From Paracamarosporium sp. OC-R06-R3 (Eukaryota > Ascomycota > Dothideomycetes > Pleosporales > Didymosphaeriaceae), in the NCBI GenBank assembly GCA_019828545.1, contig JACVRA010000001.1, forward strand, positions 33,771-97,770: 64,000 nucleotides of DNA, written 5' to 3'. The notes below the pieces were generated by a model. The model did not search any database and was not told the origin of the DNA. It saw only the letters and a list, made by a program, of their open reading frames with translations. Each line of letters begins with the position of its first letter. Position 1 is the first letter of the stretch. Of the stretch, positions 13,254 to 24,583 are shown in pieces. The position numbers and the translations under genes were made by a program.

Positions 13254-14003
13254 TGGAATCGCTCGCTGAGTTTGCAATCTAAGATCTCAATACTTGAAAC
13301 TCAGATTAAAAGTTAGTTACCTTACTTCATGACATATAAACATAACTTACTCGCAAAGGCATGGCGAAAATCCTGAGTCGTAAAATTCCATTCCGGGTCA
13401 GAATCCGTCCAACAGATCGGATTTCAAGGTCCAGTTATCTCACCCAAGCAATGAAATTACACTATCCGTGTCATACCAAAGGCAGAATTGGATCTCAATA
13501 AGATCAAGTTCAAACATACCTACGTGGAGAATAAGTAATTCATGATAGACCAAGGTAAGCACTCACTCATTGCTGTCTAGTCTATCGCCGTGGCTGCTGA
13601 AGCAAGGGCACCATGGTAAGCAGTAAGTAACCTGAAAAGTAACTGCCTTCATGTAACTACAACTTATTGAACACATCGGTGGTAGCCTTGGTAAGGGCGA
13701 GTAGTATTCGACGGTCACATACGCCGATTCTGACTCCAAGGCGTGTTGATCCCTGTCTTGGTCGGTTGTTTAGGAACATATCAATCTGCTGCGACTCATC
13801 ATCAGTAGATGTCTTGACCTCCAACATGAGTTGTAACATACTGAAAACGTGGCACTTGCTGGCTACTAAGTGTTCACCTGGACTGTTCCGAAACTAAGGG
13901 CTGCGCACTCGTTGGAGAGACTTTAGTAAAATCGGGTAGTTGACACGCCAATCAGCCACAAAGACCTTCCAAATATCAAAAGTGGAATGATGTTTGAGTA
14001 AGG
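13254..14003. other. Gene-poor DNA between repeats
   Basis: No gene, RNA or element seen. Short open frames only. Confidence 0.4.
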
Positions 14004-14193
14004 AAAGCAAACAGGAGTTAACACGGGAGTAGTTAACCTGCAGCCAGTACTCAATATTCAGGTGGACGGCATACCTGACCAGGGTGACGGCTCCCCTGGT
14101 GATGTTGATCTTGGCTCATGGCCATTGGAGCAGTGATATGGTAGATCGGAAGCTCGGGGAGTATGGCCGTGGCCTTGCAATGTGCTGTAATGA
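14004..14193 (+). repeat. Tandem duplication, copy A (two heptad units)
   Basis: The left copy of a diverged direct duplication. It shares with copy B the sequences gttaacctgcag (here at 14032) and gatcttggctcatggccatt (here at 14107) and the downstream ggccttgc segment. In the frame shared with copy B it reads VNLQPVLNIQ, then two 21-nt units (QVDGIPD, QGDGSPG), then DVDLGSWPLEQ and a stop. The upstream part of that frame is broken by a TAA where copy B is open. Confidence 0.8.
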
Positions 14194-14252
14194 GACTGTG
14201 CAGCAAATAAATCTTTAGTATCAGGACATTCCAAGGAAGAAATGTTAGAACA

Positions 14253-14500
14253 TGTATGAGCATGAAAGACTAGCAGGGGTTAACATGGGAGTTGTTAACC
14301 TGCAGTCAGTACTCAACGTTCAGGCTGACGGCTTGCCTGATCAGGTAGACGGCGTGACTAGTCAGGTGGACGGCTTCTCTGACCAGAGTGACGGCTTTCC
14401 TGGAGGCGTTGATCTTGGCTCATGGCCATTGAAGCAGTGATATGGAAAATCAAAGGCTCGGGAAGAATGGCCATGGCCTTGCGATGTGTCGTAATGAGGA
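14253..14500 (+). repeat. Tandem duplication, copy B (four heptad units)
   Basis: The right copy. From ATG 14253 an uninterrupted frame of 62 codons runs to a TGA after 14437. It starts MYEHERLAGVN, has four 21-nt units (QADGLPD, QVDGVTS, QVDGFSD, QSDGFPG) and ends GVDLGSWPLKQ. The shared anchors are 262 bp apart at the left end and 304 bp apart at the right end, a 42-bp difference equal to exactly two extra 21-nt units. Whether it is translated is unknown; it may be a relic of a repeat-containing gene. Confidence 0.75.
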
Positions 14501-16643
14501 CAGGCTGAGAAGGAACTGTAAAACAGAAAAGGTTAGCAGAGCAAGGACGGGTAACGAGCGAAGTGATGCGCTCCAGCGGGGACATGCATGAACGATGGCA
14601 GTGACTTACTCGTGCACTTCAAGCAGGAGCTCCAGAAGCTGGGAGCTGTAATACATGTAGCGAGGTCCCAGATCTGTCATGGCGATGGAAAGAGAAAATG
14701 GCGGGGTATCCGTCTTTTCTGCAGCGGCAGCATTGTAGGCTTTGCTTGCTCACCCACTCTCGAGAGTGACGCGATCTGTGCGTTTGACAGCATAGACGGT
14801 ATAGCTTATGAGGTCCGCTAAATTGAAAGAGCAGAAGCTGTTAGAGCGCTATTTTGTCAAGTGTTGGTCGTAGATAGCGCGTGATGTTATGGCGGATGGT
14901 AGCGTAGCTGCCACAACCGCGTCACTCAAAGAAGGGGGCAAACTTACGATAATCTCCTTTTTCTGTAATACACAGATCTCATGAGAAACTTTAGAAGCCT
15001 GTATAGGGTGGTGTCACGCAGAGCTGACGAAGTTTGTCGCTGTTGTGGTTATGGTGGGTGAGGTGGAAGAAAAGAGAAGGTGGGGAAGTGGACGATATTT
15101 TGGCTTTATATGCGCAGTGGGGCGCACGGACTTGTGTGAAGGCACGGCAAGTAGCCAAGCTAAGGGAGATTGACTTAGGTCTATTGTGTGTGAAGGAGGA
15201 TCGGGTTCGCGGGGTGACGCACCAAGAGACCCTACAGGCTCAGGGGATAGGATGCATCGAGATGATAAGCTCAGGGAACTTTGGTATTAGTTTTCTGAGT
15301 TACTTCATGAGCTAAAAAATGCATCCAGTAGGTGTTGTAGAGCTTTTGGGTTGCTGGGGAATATGTTTGGACCTCGGAGCTCACGGCTAGCAGAAGGTCC
15401 CCATGGAGTCCGCAGGTCGAAGGGCGAACTACAATACGGCTACAACAGTTACTATAACTCATGTGAAAAACTTGTACGGTGTAAGCATTCGAATCTACCA
15501 AAATAGCATATGCAAGCAAGCTCGTTATAGGGTACGGGGGTGTAGAATGCGCCGCGGATCGAAGCGCCTCCTCCCAATGCCCTGCAACCAAAGCAAAGCC
15601 CCAGCGCCAATCCTATGTAGTATCTCCAGAATCAGAGTAGGTCTGTTCATGTATGTCCAGGGGTGATCCAGTACAATTTTCTTCTTTCTCCTTTGTGAGA
15701 CCTAAGTATGACCGTAAAGCGCGCGCTTGTCGTCTCCTCGAGCTATTCTTTGCCTATGAAAGCAAGTGAACGCATTTTGTAGCTCTCCAAGCATCATTTA
15801 GTCCATCATACGTTAGACAGAAGCTTGTAGTCGTTGGTTTCGTGTGGGATCCAGGGCGCAACCCAGGGCGCAACCGCGAGCGCATTCTCGTGCCTCCCAA
15901 GGAAGCCGTTCAAAAGATAGTGTGTTGGCTTAGGCAAGTTGTAACGATCGTAGCTAAGAAACCATCAACTTAGTTGCGGCTGGTCTTATGTAGCCTAGGC
16001 ACATCGGGAGCCAGAGCTTGACCGTAAAGCGCACCTCTCCTATTAGCTCACTAGAATACAGGGAGAACATCAGTGTAAGGTGCAACGCCATGATTCTGGA
16101 GCTTTGTATGATCCTCACAGTAAAAAACAGCAAACCTCAATTGTAATATAAAGCTTGTTGTATACTCCCTGCGCCCATTCGCCCTACTACGCATCTGGCC
16201 CGTGCGATGCCCCAAAGCACCGAGAGCGACCAGGAAGATGTTCTTACAGCGTATTGATATTGTATTCGTGGAAGCGTCCGATGGAGGTCATGCCGACTTG
16301 GGTCGAGCGCGGAACTACCACAAGCGTGGCAGTGGGGGAGCGGGGAGCAGGGAGCATGACGACGAGGACGGCGATGGTAACGGCGAGGGCGATCATCGAA
16401 TCGGTAGGCTGTGCGGAAGTTAAAAGGACTGAAGTGGAGGCTGGCTTGGACTGGCCACGGTAGTGGCAACAATGTAAGGCACTATCACTGTGCTAGTCGT
16501 AGCGTAGATTGTAGGAGATAGCGGAGGGGCGTATGAGGAATTCGTTGTGGAAGGCGTATGTGCAGCGAGCGGACTGCCGGTGGTGGATTTGCTATACTGA
16601 TGTGGAGAACTGCTTGCGCAGGTTGCGAAGAGCCAATTGTTCT
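14501..16643. other. Gene-poor DNA
   Basis: No gene seen. A 14-base motif, tgaccgtaaagcgc, occurs at about 15708 and 16020, and gggcgcaacc is repeated at about 15856-15880. Both are too short to define an element. Confidence 0.35.
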
Positions 16644-16667
16644 GGGGGGGGGGGGGGGGGGGGGNNC

Positions 16668-16696
<29 letters not shown>
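16644..16696. other. Assembly gap: poly-G, NN, poly-C
   Basis: Twenty-one G, two N and thirty C in direct succession. This looks like two contigs or reads joined at homopolymer ends rather than a real sequence. Open frames through it encode poly-Gly or poly-Pro and should be ignored. The true length here is unknown. Confidence 0.9.
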
Positions 16697-16698
<2 letters not shown>

Positions 16699-19600
16699 GC
16701 TGCACGCGGGATAACTTGAAATCAAAACATCAAGACCGAGTACTACGGTGCCCTGATCGACTGTCCACCGACAAGTGAACGCACTCCAGCTTAGCTCCTT
16801 CGAAAGTAGGGAGCTAGCTGCGTTATCGCCATGGCACCATCGCCACCACAGTTCCTCTTTCTACCCACATAATCGAGGGTCGAGTCTTCCAGCCCGAATA
16901 CACAACACTGCGCACCATAGATCGTATGGCGCAACGCATACGCAATTACCAGCTGAGCAAGTACATGAATCGCAATTGATGGACCGCTGACAGCTGGATA
17001 TGTGGAAGATCCAATCCTCTCGCCGTTTGCGTGCGGACACTCCATCAAACCCATCTCTTTTTTATCGTATATGCGTAGCTCTTCAGCTCTCTTTCCCGCC
17101 CTACGCGTGTTGGCACACCGGTGCCCTGTATATCGAGCTCAACCCCGCCGAGTCTTCAAATACCACAGAGCTAGCCGTACAGCTCCATACCTGTTCGCGG
17201 ACACGGTGCTGGAAGCCGAGCTTGTTTGACGCGGTCATCAGGCGCGGGGCAGCAGACGACCGACGCATGGAACGGAGAGCCAGGTCATTTAGAGGGATAC
17301 ACTGGGAAATTGACTATCCTGCAGCGGTGTTGTCTTGAAGGATCCCAGGGCCTAGTCCTGCCAGCTCGAGAGTGCACCATAGCTTGCGCATTGTGAGCGC
17401 GTCAAACTTTTCTCGGCACAAACCTTGGTAGCGGAGCAACAATGGATACCTGCACGATCAAGGCGAGCTTCCTTGCTTGCAAAAGCTATAGAGAGCTCGA
17501 GAAGACCTGCACAGCGCGGTATTATCGATATATGGCAAGCCTAAGGTCGGCGCTTGTGCCTACTGCAGAACCAAACCATCGGCATCGCGAGAAGTGGGAT
17601 GTTTGTACGATAGGAGTTTGCAAGCCAACTAGCAGTGCCTTACATTTGGCAGAAGAGACAATACTGATAGTAGGTTGCTTAGGCCATTAGGTATTCGAAA
17701 GCCTTGATGTCCAATCAAGCTCGCGGCAGCTAACCAGATGCAGGATGACATCTTCCTGAACCTAAACCGATGCACGCCTTTCTCAAGCCTCATAACCGAC
17801 GACGACGACGACTTCGATACACTTTTCGAATATCAGATGCCGCAAGGACACATACATGTCGAGTAGTTTTGCGGTTGCGGTTACGAAATATCGTAGGTGA
17901 TGGAATTGTATGGTGTCCGCAAGAAGAGACGATGGCACGAGACGCAATATCTCCATAGGACATTTAACCAATCCGGAAGCTTCTCCTTATATTGGAGTAA
18001 GCTTGACAGCCATTGGAGTCACACCCTCGCATGAATCTTGGAACAGTTGGAGGGTGCATACCACGTGAGATTCACGTGATTGAAGCGAACCGGGCCCTAG
18101 AAGCTGAGCCTGAGATGCCTCCAGCACTGAAAAGGAAGCCCTCTTCCTGGAAACAACAAATGCGGTGGATTTCCTAGGTATTCTTGTGTGCCATCGGCAT
18201 CAAGGGACATACAGGCAACAGCTGGTCTGTCTTTTCAGCTCGGTCCGTCGCGAATGGTTCATTCGCAGAATAGGAAAGTGACTCGGCAGCAGCCGGTGGA
18301 TACACAGCTCAGAATCTGTGCAGATTGCTCCCATAATACTTACAGGCAAGTACCATCCAGCTTAGCAAGCTAGGTGCGCTGATATCCTGCGAAGAAGTCA
18401 AGCCTTCAACCTCCGCGATGAGACCTTCGACCAGAAGCTGCGAGCTATAAACCAAAACCTTTGTGACAAAATCTTAACAGTCCATTTGGATGGCTGCTTC
18501 TAGTCGCATACTGTCCGGCCGTACGAACATGCAAACAGAGAGACAAGACCCACCACTAGAGTCAGTAAGGGCAGTGTTGCGGTGCTCCACTGACACAGAA
18601 CCATATTCATTCCTGCGATGGGTCTGAGTTTCTATTATCTAAACCCATGTCAGCAGCTGCTCGGTAAGTTTCATGGTCAATGATTCGCTTGTTAGAAGTG
18701 CAAATGAACGGCCAGCATAACACGAGCAGTCATCATTCAAATCTCACAATACGCAAATGGTGTGAGGAGACCATCTGCTGACAGTCATTCATAGAGTCTC
18801 ACTGTCTTACTGCTGAAGACGTAAAGAACTCCACGTTTTCATACCGGAACCTTCCATACAGCATCAGTATACTATCTCTGAGAGGAGGGATAAGAAAAAG
18901 CCAGAAAGTCAGATCTCAGTGATACAGAAGTCATCAGGATATAGAGAAGTTCTCAGTACAACGCTAGTGTCTTCACGGAAAAAGTATGTTGCAAGACGGT
19001 GGGAGCGCATAACACTTACCGAACTTGCTTGCGTAGGTTCATGAGATGACGATACAACAATTAGGATGGTAGATATGAACGAACATCTATCCAGCGGTCA
19101 GCGATGACTTAATCTAGGTCTATAGAAATGGAAGATAACAGGACTTCCAAATGCATGTCCGAAGGCTGACAGGCACCGTTAAAGAGTGAGAACGAGGTTC
19201 GAGGCGATTCTAAAGTATCGATCCGTCATACTTCCCACGCCGACATAGGAGATACTACACAATCCCTGCACGATACCAGACTGACAGAATCACAAAAAAG
19301 TCGGAAGTCAAGTCACAACGACTAGTGGTAATTAGATAGAAGGTTTGAAGATGAAATTGCGTTCGACCTGATGAGGTCCGTTGCACCCTGAGTAATGAAA
19401 TGGAGGTACGTGATCTTTTTGGAGTGTCACGCCAGTGAGTTGACCTTAGCAGTTATATTCAGCATCTTCCTGGACTGTATATTCGAAGTCTTGTTTGGGC
19501 AGTTACGTCCACCATTCCTAAAATGGTATAAATCATGCCTTACAACGCGTTTACCGAACCTATTTCGCATTGAAGCAGCTCTTCGTATGTTACGAGAGCA

Positions 19601-19700
19601 TAATGTGTTGACTACAAGAACCAGAGGAGGTCCTCTCTGATCTATCAAAGTCAGCGAAGGTCTCAACGAACATTCCATTGAAAACGATGTCAGAAGCAAT
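16697..19700. other. Gene-poor DNA after the gap
   Basis: No supported gene. One plus-strand frame from about 17433 to 17900 keeps a protein-like look with Cys pairs but is broken by three stop codons, each one C-to-T change away from Gln or Arg codons; this is too weak to call. A short GAC run lies near 17797-17812. Confidence 0.35.
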
Positions 19701-19703
19701 AAT

Positions 19704-19790
19704 GTATGTACGAGCACAAGTAACCAGTAGCGGCACAGCAGGCAGTCTTCTGCTAAAGCCACCATGGAACCACTTTGCGTCGATCTTGGG
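19704..19790. repeat. Dispersed repeat, copy 1
   Basis: About 80 bp align without gaps to 21580-21666. Both begin tgtacgagcac, share gcacagcaggcag or a near variant, and end near tgcgtcgat. Most differences between the copies are C/T or A/G exchanges, the pattern expected of old repeat-induced point mutation, although I cannot run the statistics. Confidence 0.7.
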
Positions 19791-20557
19791 CATATTTTTA
19801 AGACGTCCCACCGCTAGGACTCGTTAAAAAGAACATACTACACTGAATTTTCCCCCTGACCCCACAACCCAAGGTTTTGCGTTATTCTAGGCTTCTGGCA
19901 TCGACGCATGATATGGAAGATCATGATCTTTCGCCTCGGCCATCACTAAATCATACGGTTTAAATCGGTCTCCAAACGTACCATGTGAATTTCTCGTCAG
20001 TACCAACCCAGTAACTGAGTCTCTTACAGAAGCTTTCAGCTCAGCTTCATCAAAACTATTCTTCGAACAAAAAGGCGGCGAAACACCGGATATACGGACA
20101 TCGGAAGCCATCAGACAGACTGCGTAGATGCTGCACCGATCCAGTCTTTCTTCAAATGCAGCTATACCGTAACCGGGAACAACCCAAGATCGACTATTCG
20201 CCGTCTTCTTTCTCGACAGCGCCGGCTGGGCCTGTGTGTCCTTTCAATATACCTTATAAACTGCATCTCATGATCTTACCTGACTGTGCTTCATCAGCCG
20301 TCTTCATCTATAATCATGAGGACTCTGTGGTGTGTGAGGGCCTTTACCTCAAACACCACGGCCGTCGAGATTGTGTTGGACAACACCTAAAGATACGTCG
20401 GGAGCTCCTGCCACTTGGGTCATTCGAAAGTTTAAAGTCATGGTAGCCATGAGGTCGCAATTGAAGCCATAAAGATTTAAAGCGCTGGCTGAGAAGCGTC
20501 GTTGGGGTCATTTTTGAGTGACCCGTCGGTACTGGAGTCACATAGCCGAATTCTAAC
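19791..20557. other. Gene-poor DNA
   Basis: No gene recognised; open frames are under 100 codons. Confidence 0.35.
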
Positions 20558-20845
20558 TCAAAACTTAGCGTCGGATCCATCCAGATAAATGAAGACGTCA
20601 GAGTAGTCAATAGGTGGCTCAGGTGCCAATTTTTGAATCTCAACAAGAACCGCAAGAAGTCGGGGATCTCGGGTTCTCTTGATAGAACCCATTTCTTTTG
20701 TTTTCATCATTGCCGCAAAGGGGTAGCACATGTGTAAGAGAAAGGTTTTCATACCTTGAAGATGCATTGTGCAGCAGTCAATCTTGTACAAAAACTGTTG
20801 ACAAGCAGAACCATACAAACCCACCGATTGGTAACGGTACAGCAT
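20558..20845 (-). pseudogene. Possible terminal exon pair of an unidentified gene
   Basis: Two minus-strand segments join cleanly across a 60-bp intron, 20695-20754 (gtatga...aaaag), to give a protein-like ending: CCTMHLQ, then EMGSIKRTRDPRLLAVLV, and finally a stretch ending FIYLDGSDAKF and a stop. The intron is also a multiple of three, so the frame is open with or without splicing. I find no start or promoter; upstream frames up to 21355 look partly coding but do not connect. I do not recognise the family. It may be a gene relic or chance. Confidence 0.25.
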
Positions 20846-21579
20846 TTAGAAGGGCGTAGCTCCACTCTGGAGTTTGGAGCCGACCCGCCGAGTCCCACAT
20901 CTGGCCCAACACCCACTCGATCGGAGATTGGGATAAGTTCGAAGGTGTTACGGTTGGCGGGCAAAGTACCTGATCAATCGTTATTAAATGGTCGCACACA
21001 TGCTCAGTGGGTCTGAAGGGTATAACCAGTAGCCCAGAGATGTGTCTTGAGATATTATCGTGCATTGCGAACCTCGCTGTTGTTCTGGGCCAGCATGTTG
21101 GGTTTTCTGCAAGCAGCTCTCTTCTCTCATCACTGCCGTCTGTTCTAGTCGAAACTCGATATTGCCAGATCCAACGGACAAACCTGGAAAGGTAATATGA
21201 CTCAACTCAAGCCTGCCACAGTTAGCAATCTTCCTATTACAGACTGGTGTACCAGAAGTAATGCACAAGGGAGAGATACCTGCGGATGAATGTAAGGGAA
21301 TGGAGGTCAAAGCTGCCAATGAATCACTCCCCGTCAATCGCAGCTTCTCCCACATTAGACCTGCTCCTCGACCCGCGAGAAATAGATTTGACGATATCGT
21401 TGCATACGGGCACCAGAGCCTAGATCCGATGTAATAAGAGGCATTGCAAGGAGATGTATCGTGCTTCGTAGCAACAAACTCGAGATGGATCCAACCACGC
21501 GACGTGGTATCTGTACATTGTCAGCATTTACTTGAAAGCAAACATAAAGAACACAAATACAAAAAGGAAAAGAAAAAAA
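20846..21579. other. Gene-poor DNA
   Basis: Overlapping minus-strand frames of 84-123 codons are present but share no clear splice joins; nothing is identified. Confidence 0.3.
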
Positions 21580-21666
21580 TGTACGAGCACGAGAAACCAG
21601 CAACGACACAGCAGGCAGCCTCTGCCAAATCCGCCGTGGAACTACTCTGCGTCGATGCGATCCGGT
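21580..21666. repeat. Dispersed repeat, copy 2
   Basis: Partner of the repeat at 19704-19790. This copy is free of stop codons in the frame starting ATGTACGAGCACGAG, where copy 1 has a TAA. It may therefore be the less mutated member. Confidence 0.7.
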
Positions 21667-24583
21667 TACAATTATCCTCTACACCGCAGGAGGAAGGGGG
21701 TTTCAGATATAAGCATCTGTTCAATTCAGTTCGGATCGGGATTCAGCCGCCAACCACAGCGGCCGAGCAGCCTTATTCTCGGCTTGGAAGTCCCAGGATC
21801 TGTGGTATAGAGTACCAAAGCCTTTAGGACAGAGCCTGGAGAGGGACGTAAAAACCGCAATTAAGCTCATCGCGTATTCTTTGGATCTGCGCTGCACGAC
21901 TTCTTACTTATCGTTGCCATACAGGCGGGAATAGGTTGTCCATACAGCCGTTTGGTCACTCCACAGCGTAGTTATCCATCTCTTTATGATTCCTCGTTAT
22001 CGACATATGAGCAGTGATCAACGCACTCATTATGAATATTCGATCCAAGGATAAGGACGTATCGGTGTCGAGCGATACGGACTGTATGCGGGAGTCGAGG
22101 AGGGAGATGCCAGAAGCCTGCAGCACGATCAACCATCAACGACTGTCGGGTCGCAGAATAGAGTTCCACGATAAATGTATGAGCCAAGAAACCATTTCCA
22201 TACGACTCATGGGTAGGAGTCTAGCTAGTCATAGGGTTACTTGGCGTCACCACCACAACGCTTGCGCAAGCCAGATTTCAGGTGCAGTCTACCCGCCTGC
22301 CCAACAGCGCCCTTTACCTTGAAGACGCCTCATCTGCCCCTCTATGCGAGTAACGCTCCGTATGTGCGCTGCTCTAGGGGAACTCTGAAGAGAATGTATC
22401 CATCCATCAAGAGAGGGAGCCTACTACGTTGTATATGGTTGGGAGGCCTGGCCATAAAGAGTGGGTCTGCCCTTCAATCTATGGCTGTCGGGAAATATTG
22501 TAGCACAGATGCAGCTACCCTCCGGATTCCAGCCAATTGGTATAGTGGAGGGGAATATCGACTGGATGGCTGGTCTGATGAGGGTACGGTCGGAACGATG
22601 TAGGGGCAGCCCGCAGGGTTCTCAAGTCACCGCTGCCGGTACTGTAACGTTTCGATAATGTTTTCGAAGGGTTGATGCCTATGATCAAACGTCAGAGTTG
22701 TCCTGAACCGTCAGTTGCACTGGGAAAAGATGGTGCAAGCGCACGAAACAACAAGGGTAGAATCCTCGAGCCCACCATGAAAGAAATCAGCACCCACGTC
22801 AATCCAGCTAGAAAGATGAGCACGAGCAGCATCAATACCCGTCTGCTGCGTGAGACTAAGTGGTAAAGCCAAGAAGAGGTGTTCCACGCCCCGAGGAATT
22901 GCAATACTGCATTTGCAATGAGGTGCATGCTTTCTCAATACAGAGACATCCATCGTCTGGATATAACTGTACCTACAGTGTATGAAACGCTCTTGCTTTG
23001 TTTGCCTGAGGGAGCGGTAACACCTCGCTAATGAGCGAGATGGTGTTCACTTCAACAGAAGAGGTCGGCTGATGTTCCAGTACGTCTCGTATCGGCTACA
23101 ACAACAAAGTCAACACAATATGTTCCTTCAGACGAGCGAGCAGGGTATTTCCTGGGTTTTCTTACTATGTTCCAGGCGTTGTCAGTCGCGCACGGGCCAT
23201 GCGATGAATAGGCCTGGCATGCGAACAGACATGGAAAGGCAAGTGGTTATTGCACTGCCAGGCTGTCACCCAAGAGGCATACGCTGATGCGGGCTATGAC
23301 TGTGCGCGCCTCTCATACCCTATTGAAAGGGCATGTCGAACTTTAAATCCACCCAAGCTACCATGTTCTCCGAGCAGGAGGTCATCAAACAGCGACTCAC
23401 ACGCCGTACCTGAAAGAGCTGTCAACAAATCATGCCATGATGTCTCAGATGCTATATCATAACTTACCCTTATCGTTGTGCAGTCACAACACCTCCGGAC
23501 CGCGCTAGAGGATGGCGGCAATCCCCTGCTGTTGGTGGCATAGTGTAAGCGGTCGCCGATCCACAAGGGCAAATGATGTTATTGAGGAGGATATGAACGA
23601 CTCAAAGGACGCCATATGGAAGCTCGTGTGTAGACAGCAGCAGCGGGTGACGTTGTGTTGCTGCCGCAGGAGCGGTCGCGACCCTCGTGTCAAGGCAGAT
23701 TTCTCACCACCACCACAACATCGTTGAAGCGGAGCAGTAAAATTACCTTCATGGAAAAGGACCTTCTGAAACTTTTCAAAGCTTGGAAAGTCAGCAGAGG
23801 GAGGGAGTTGACCTTACCATGGCGTGGGTGAGAACGGCAGAGCGTTGACAGAGCGCTCGCCGACGAAGCGCGGGACGCTTTCCAAGACAAGAGACAAGGA
23901 GAGACATATAACCTAAAGATACAAGGCGTTTACTATAGCTACTCAAGCATAGTCGAGTGCACTGAGGTCGCTGTTGTTGGTGGTGTTGTGAGGGAGGAGA
24001 AGGTGGGCGAAGGGGCAGCGGAGACGAGAGTCAACAAGAAAATCAAAATCCCGCACCAAGAGATTTCACTGGCATAACAAACGGGTAAAGACCAAGACAC
24101 TAGTCCGCCCAGGCAACGAGACCGCACGGCAACACGACAAGGTCTTGGAATACTGCATTATGGATACACATTTCCGATACTACCTTATGATGCCGATCCA
24201 CTACATCCACTCGAACCACTAAACACACCTAGTTTTTATGTGTAATATCCCAGTAGTATATTTCTCCGAAGACAGGGAAAGTTGATCATTCTTCAACGTC
24301 CAAGTAACACCCATCAATGCATCATTGATCTACAGTTTGAAGACTACAGATGATAGTAGTTGATTCAAACCCTCCACCATTCGATAATTGCCCGTTCGGT
24401 AAGCTATTGAGGATACTCTCACTAAAACTTGTCAATATCAAGGTAGAAAAAATGCGACTACCAGAACCCCTACCAGTCCATGCTGAATATCGACGTGCTG
24501 CAGCCCCAACCATGTTATTCCCGATCCACTGCAACCGGTTCAAGCGATCGACGATACGAAGCAAGCCTTGGAGTATATATAAT
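21667..24583. other. Gene-poor DNA before the coiled-coil gene
   Basis: No gene seen. The last 350 bases are probably 3' flank of the coiled-coil gene, which is read leftwards and stops at 24584. Confidence 0.4.

Noticed and set aside
16420..16778. Open frames encoding poly-Gly and poly-Pro
   Set aside because: They exist only because of the homopolymer runs flanking the NN gap.
17433..17900. Plus-strand frame with Cys pairs and an Asp run, broken by three stops
   Set aside because: The number of stops is not clearly below chance, the Asp run comes from a GAC repeat, and another frame over the same bases is also open.
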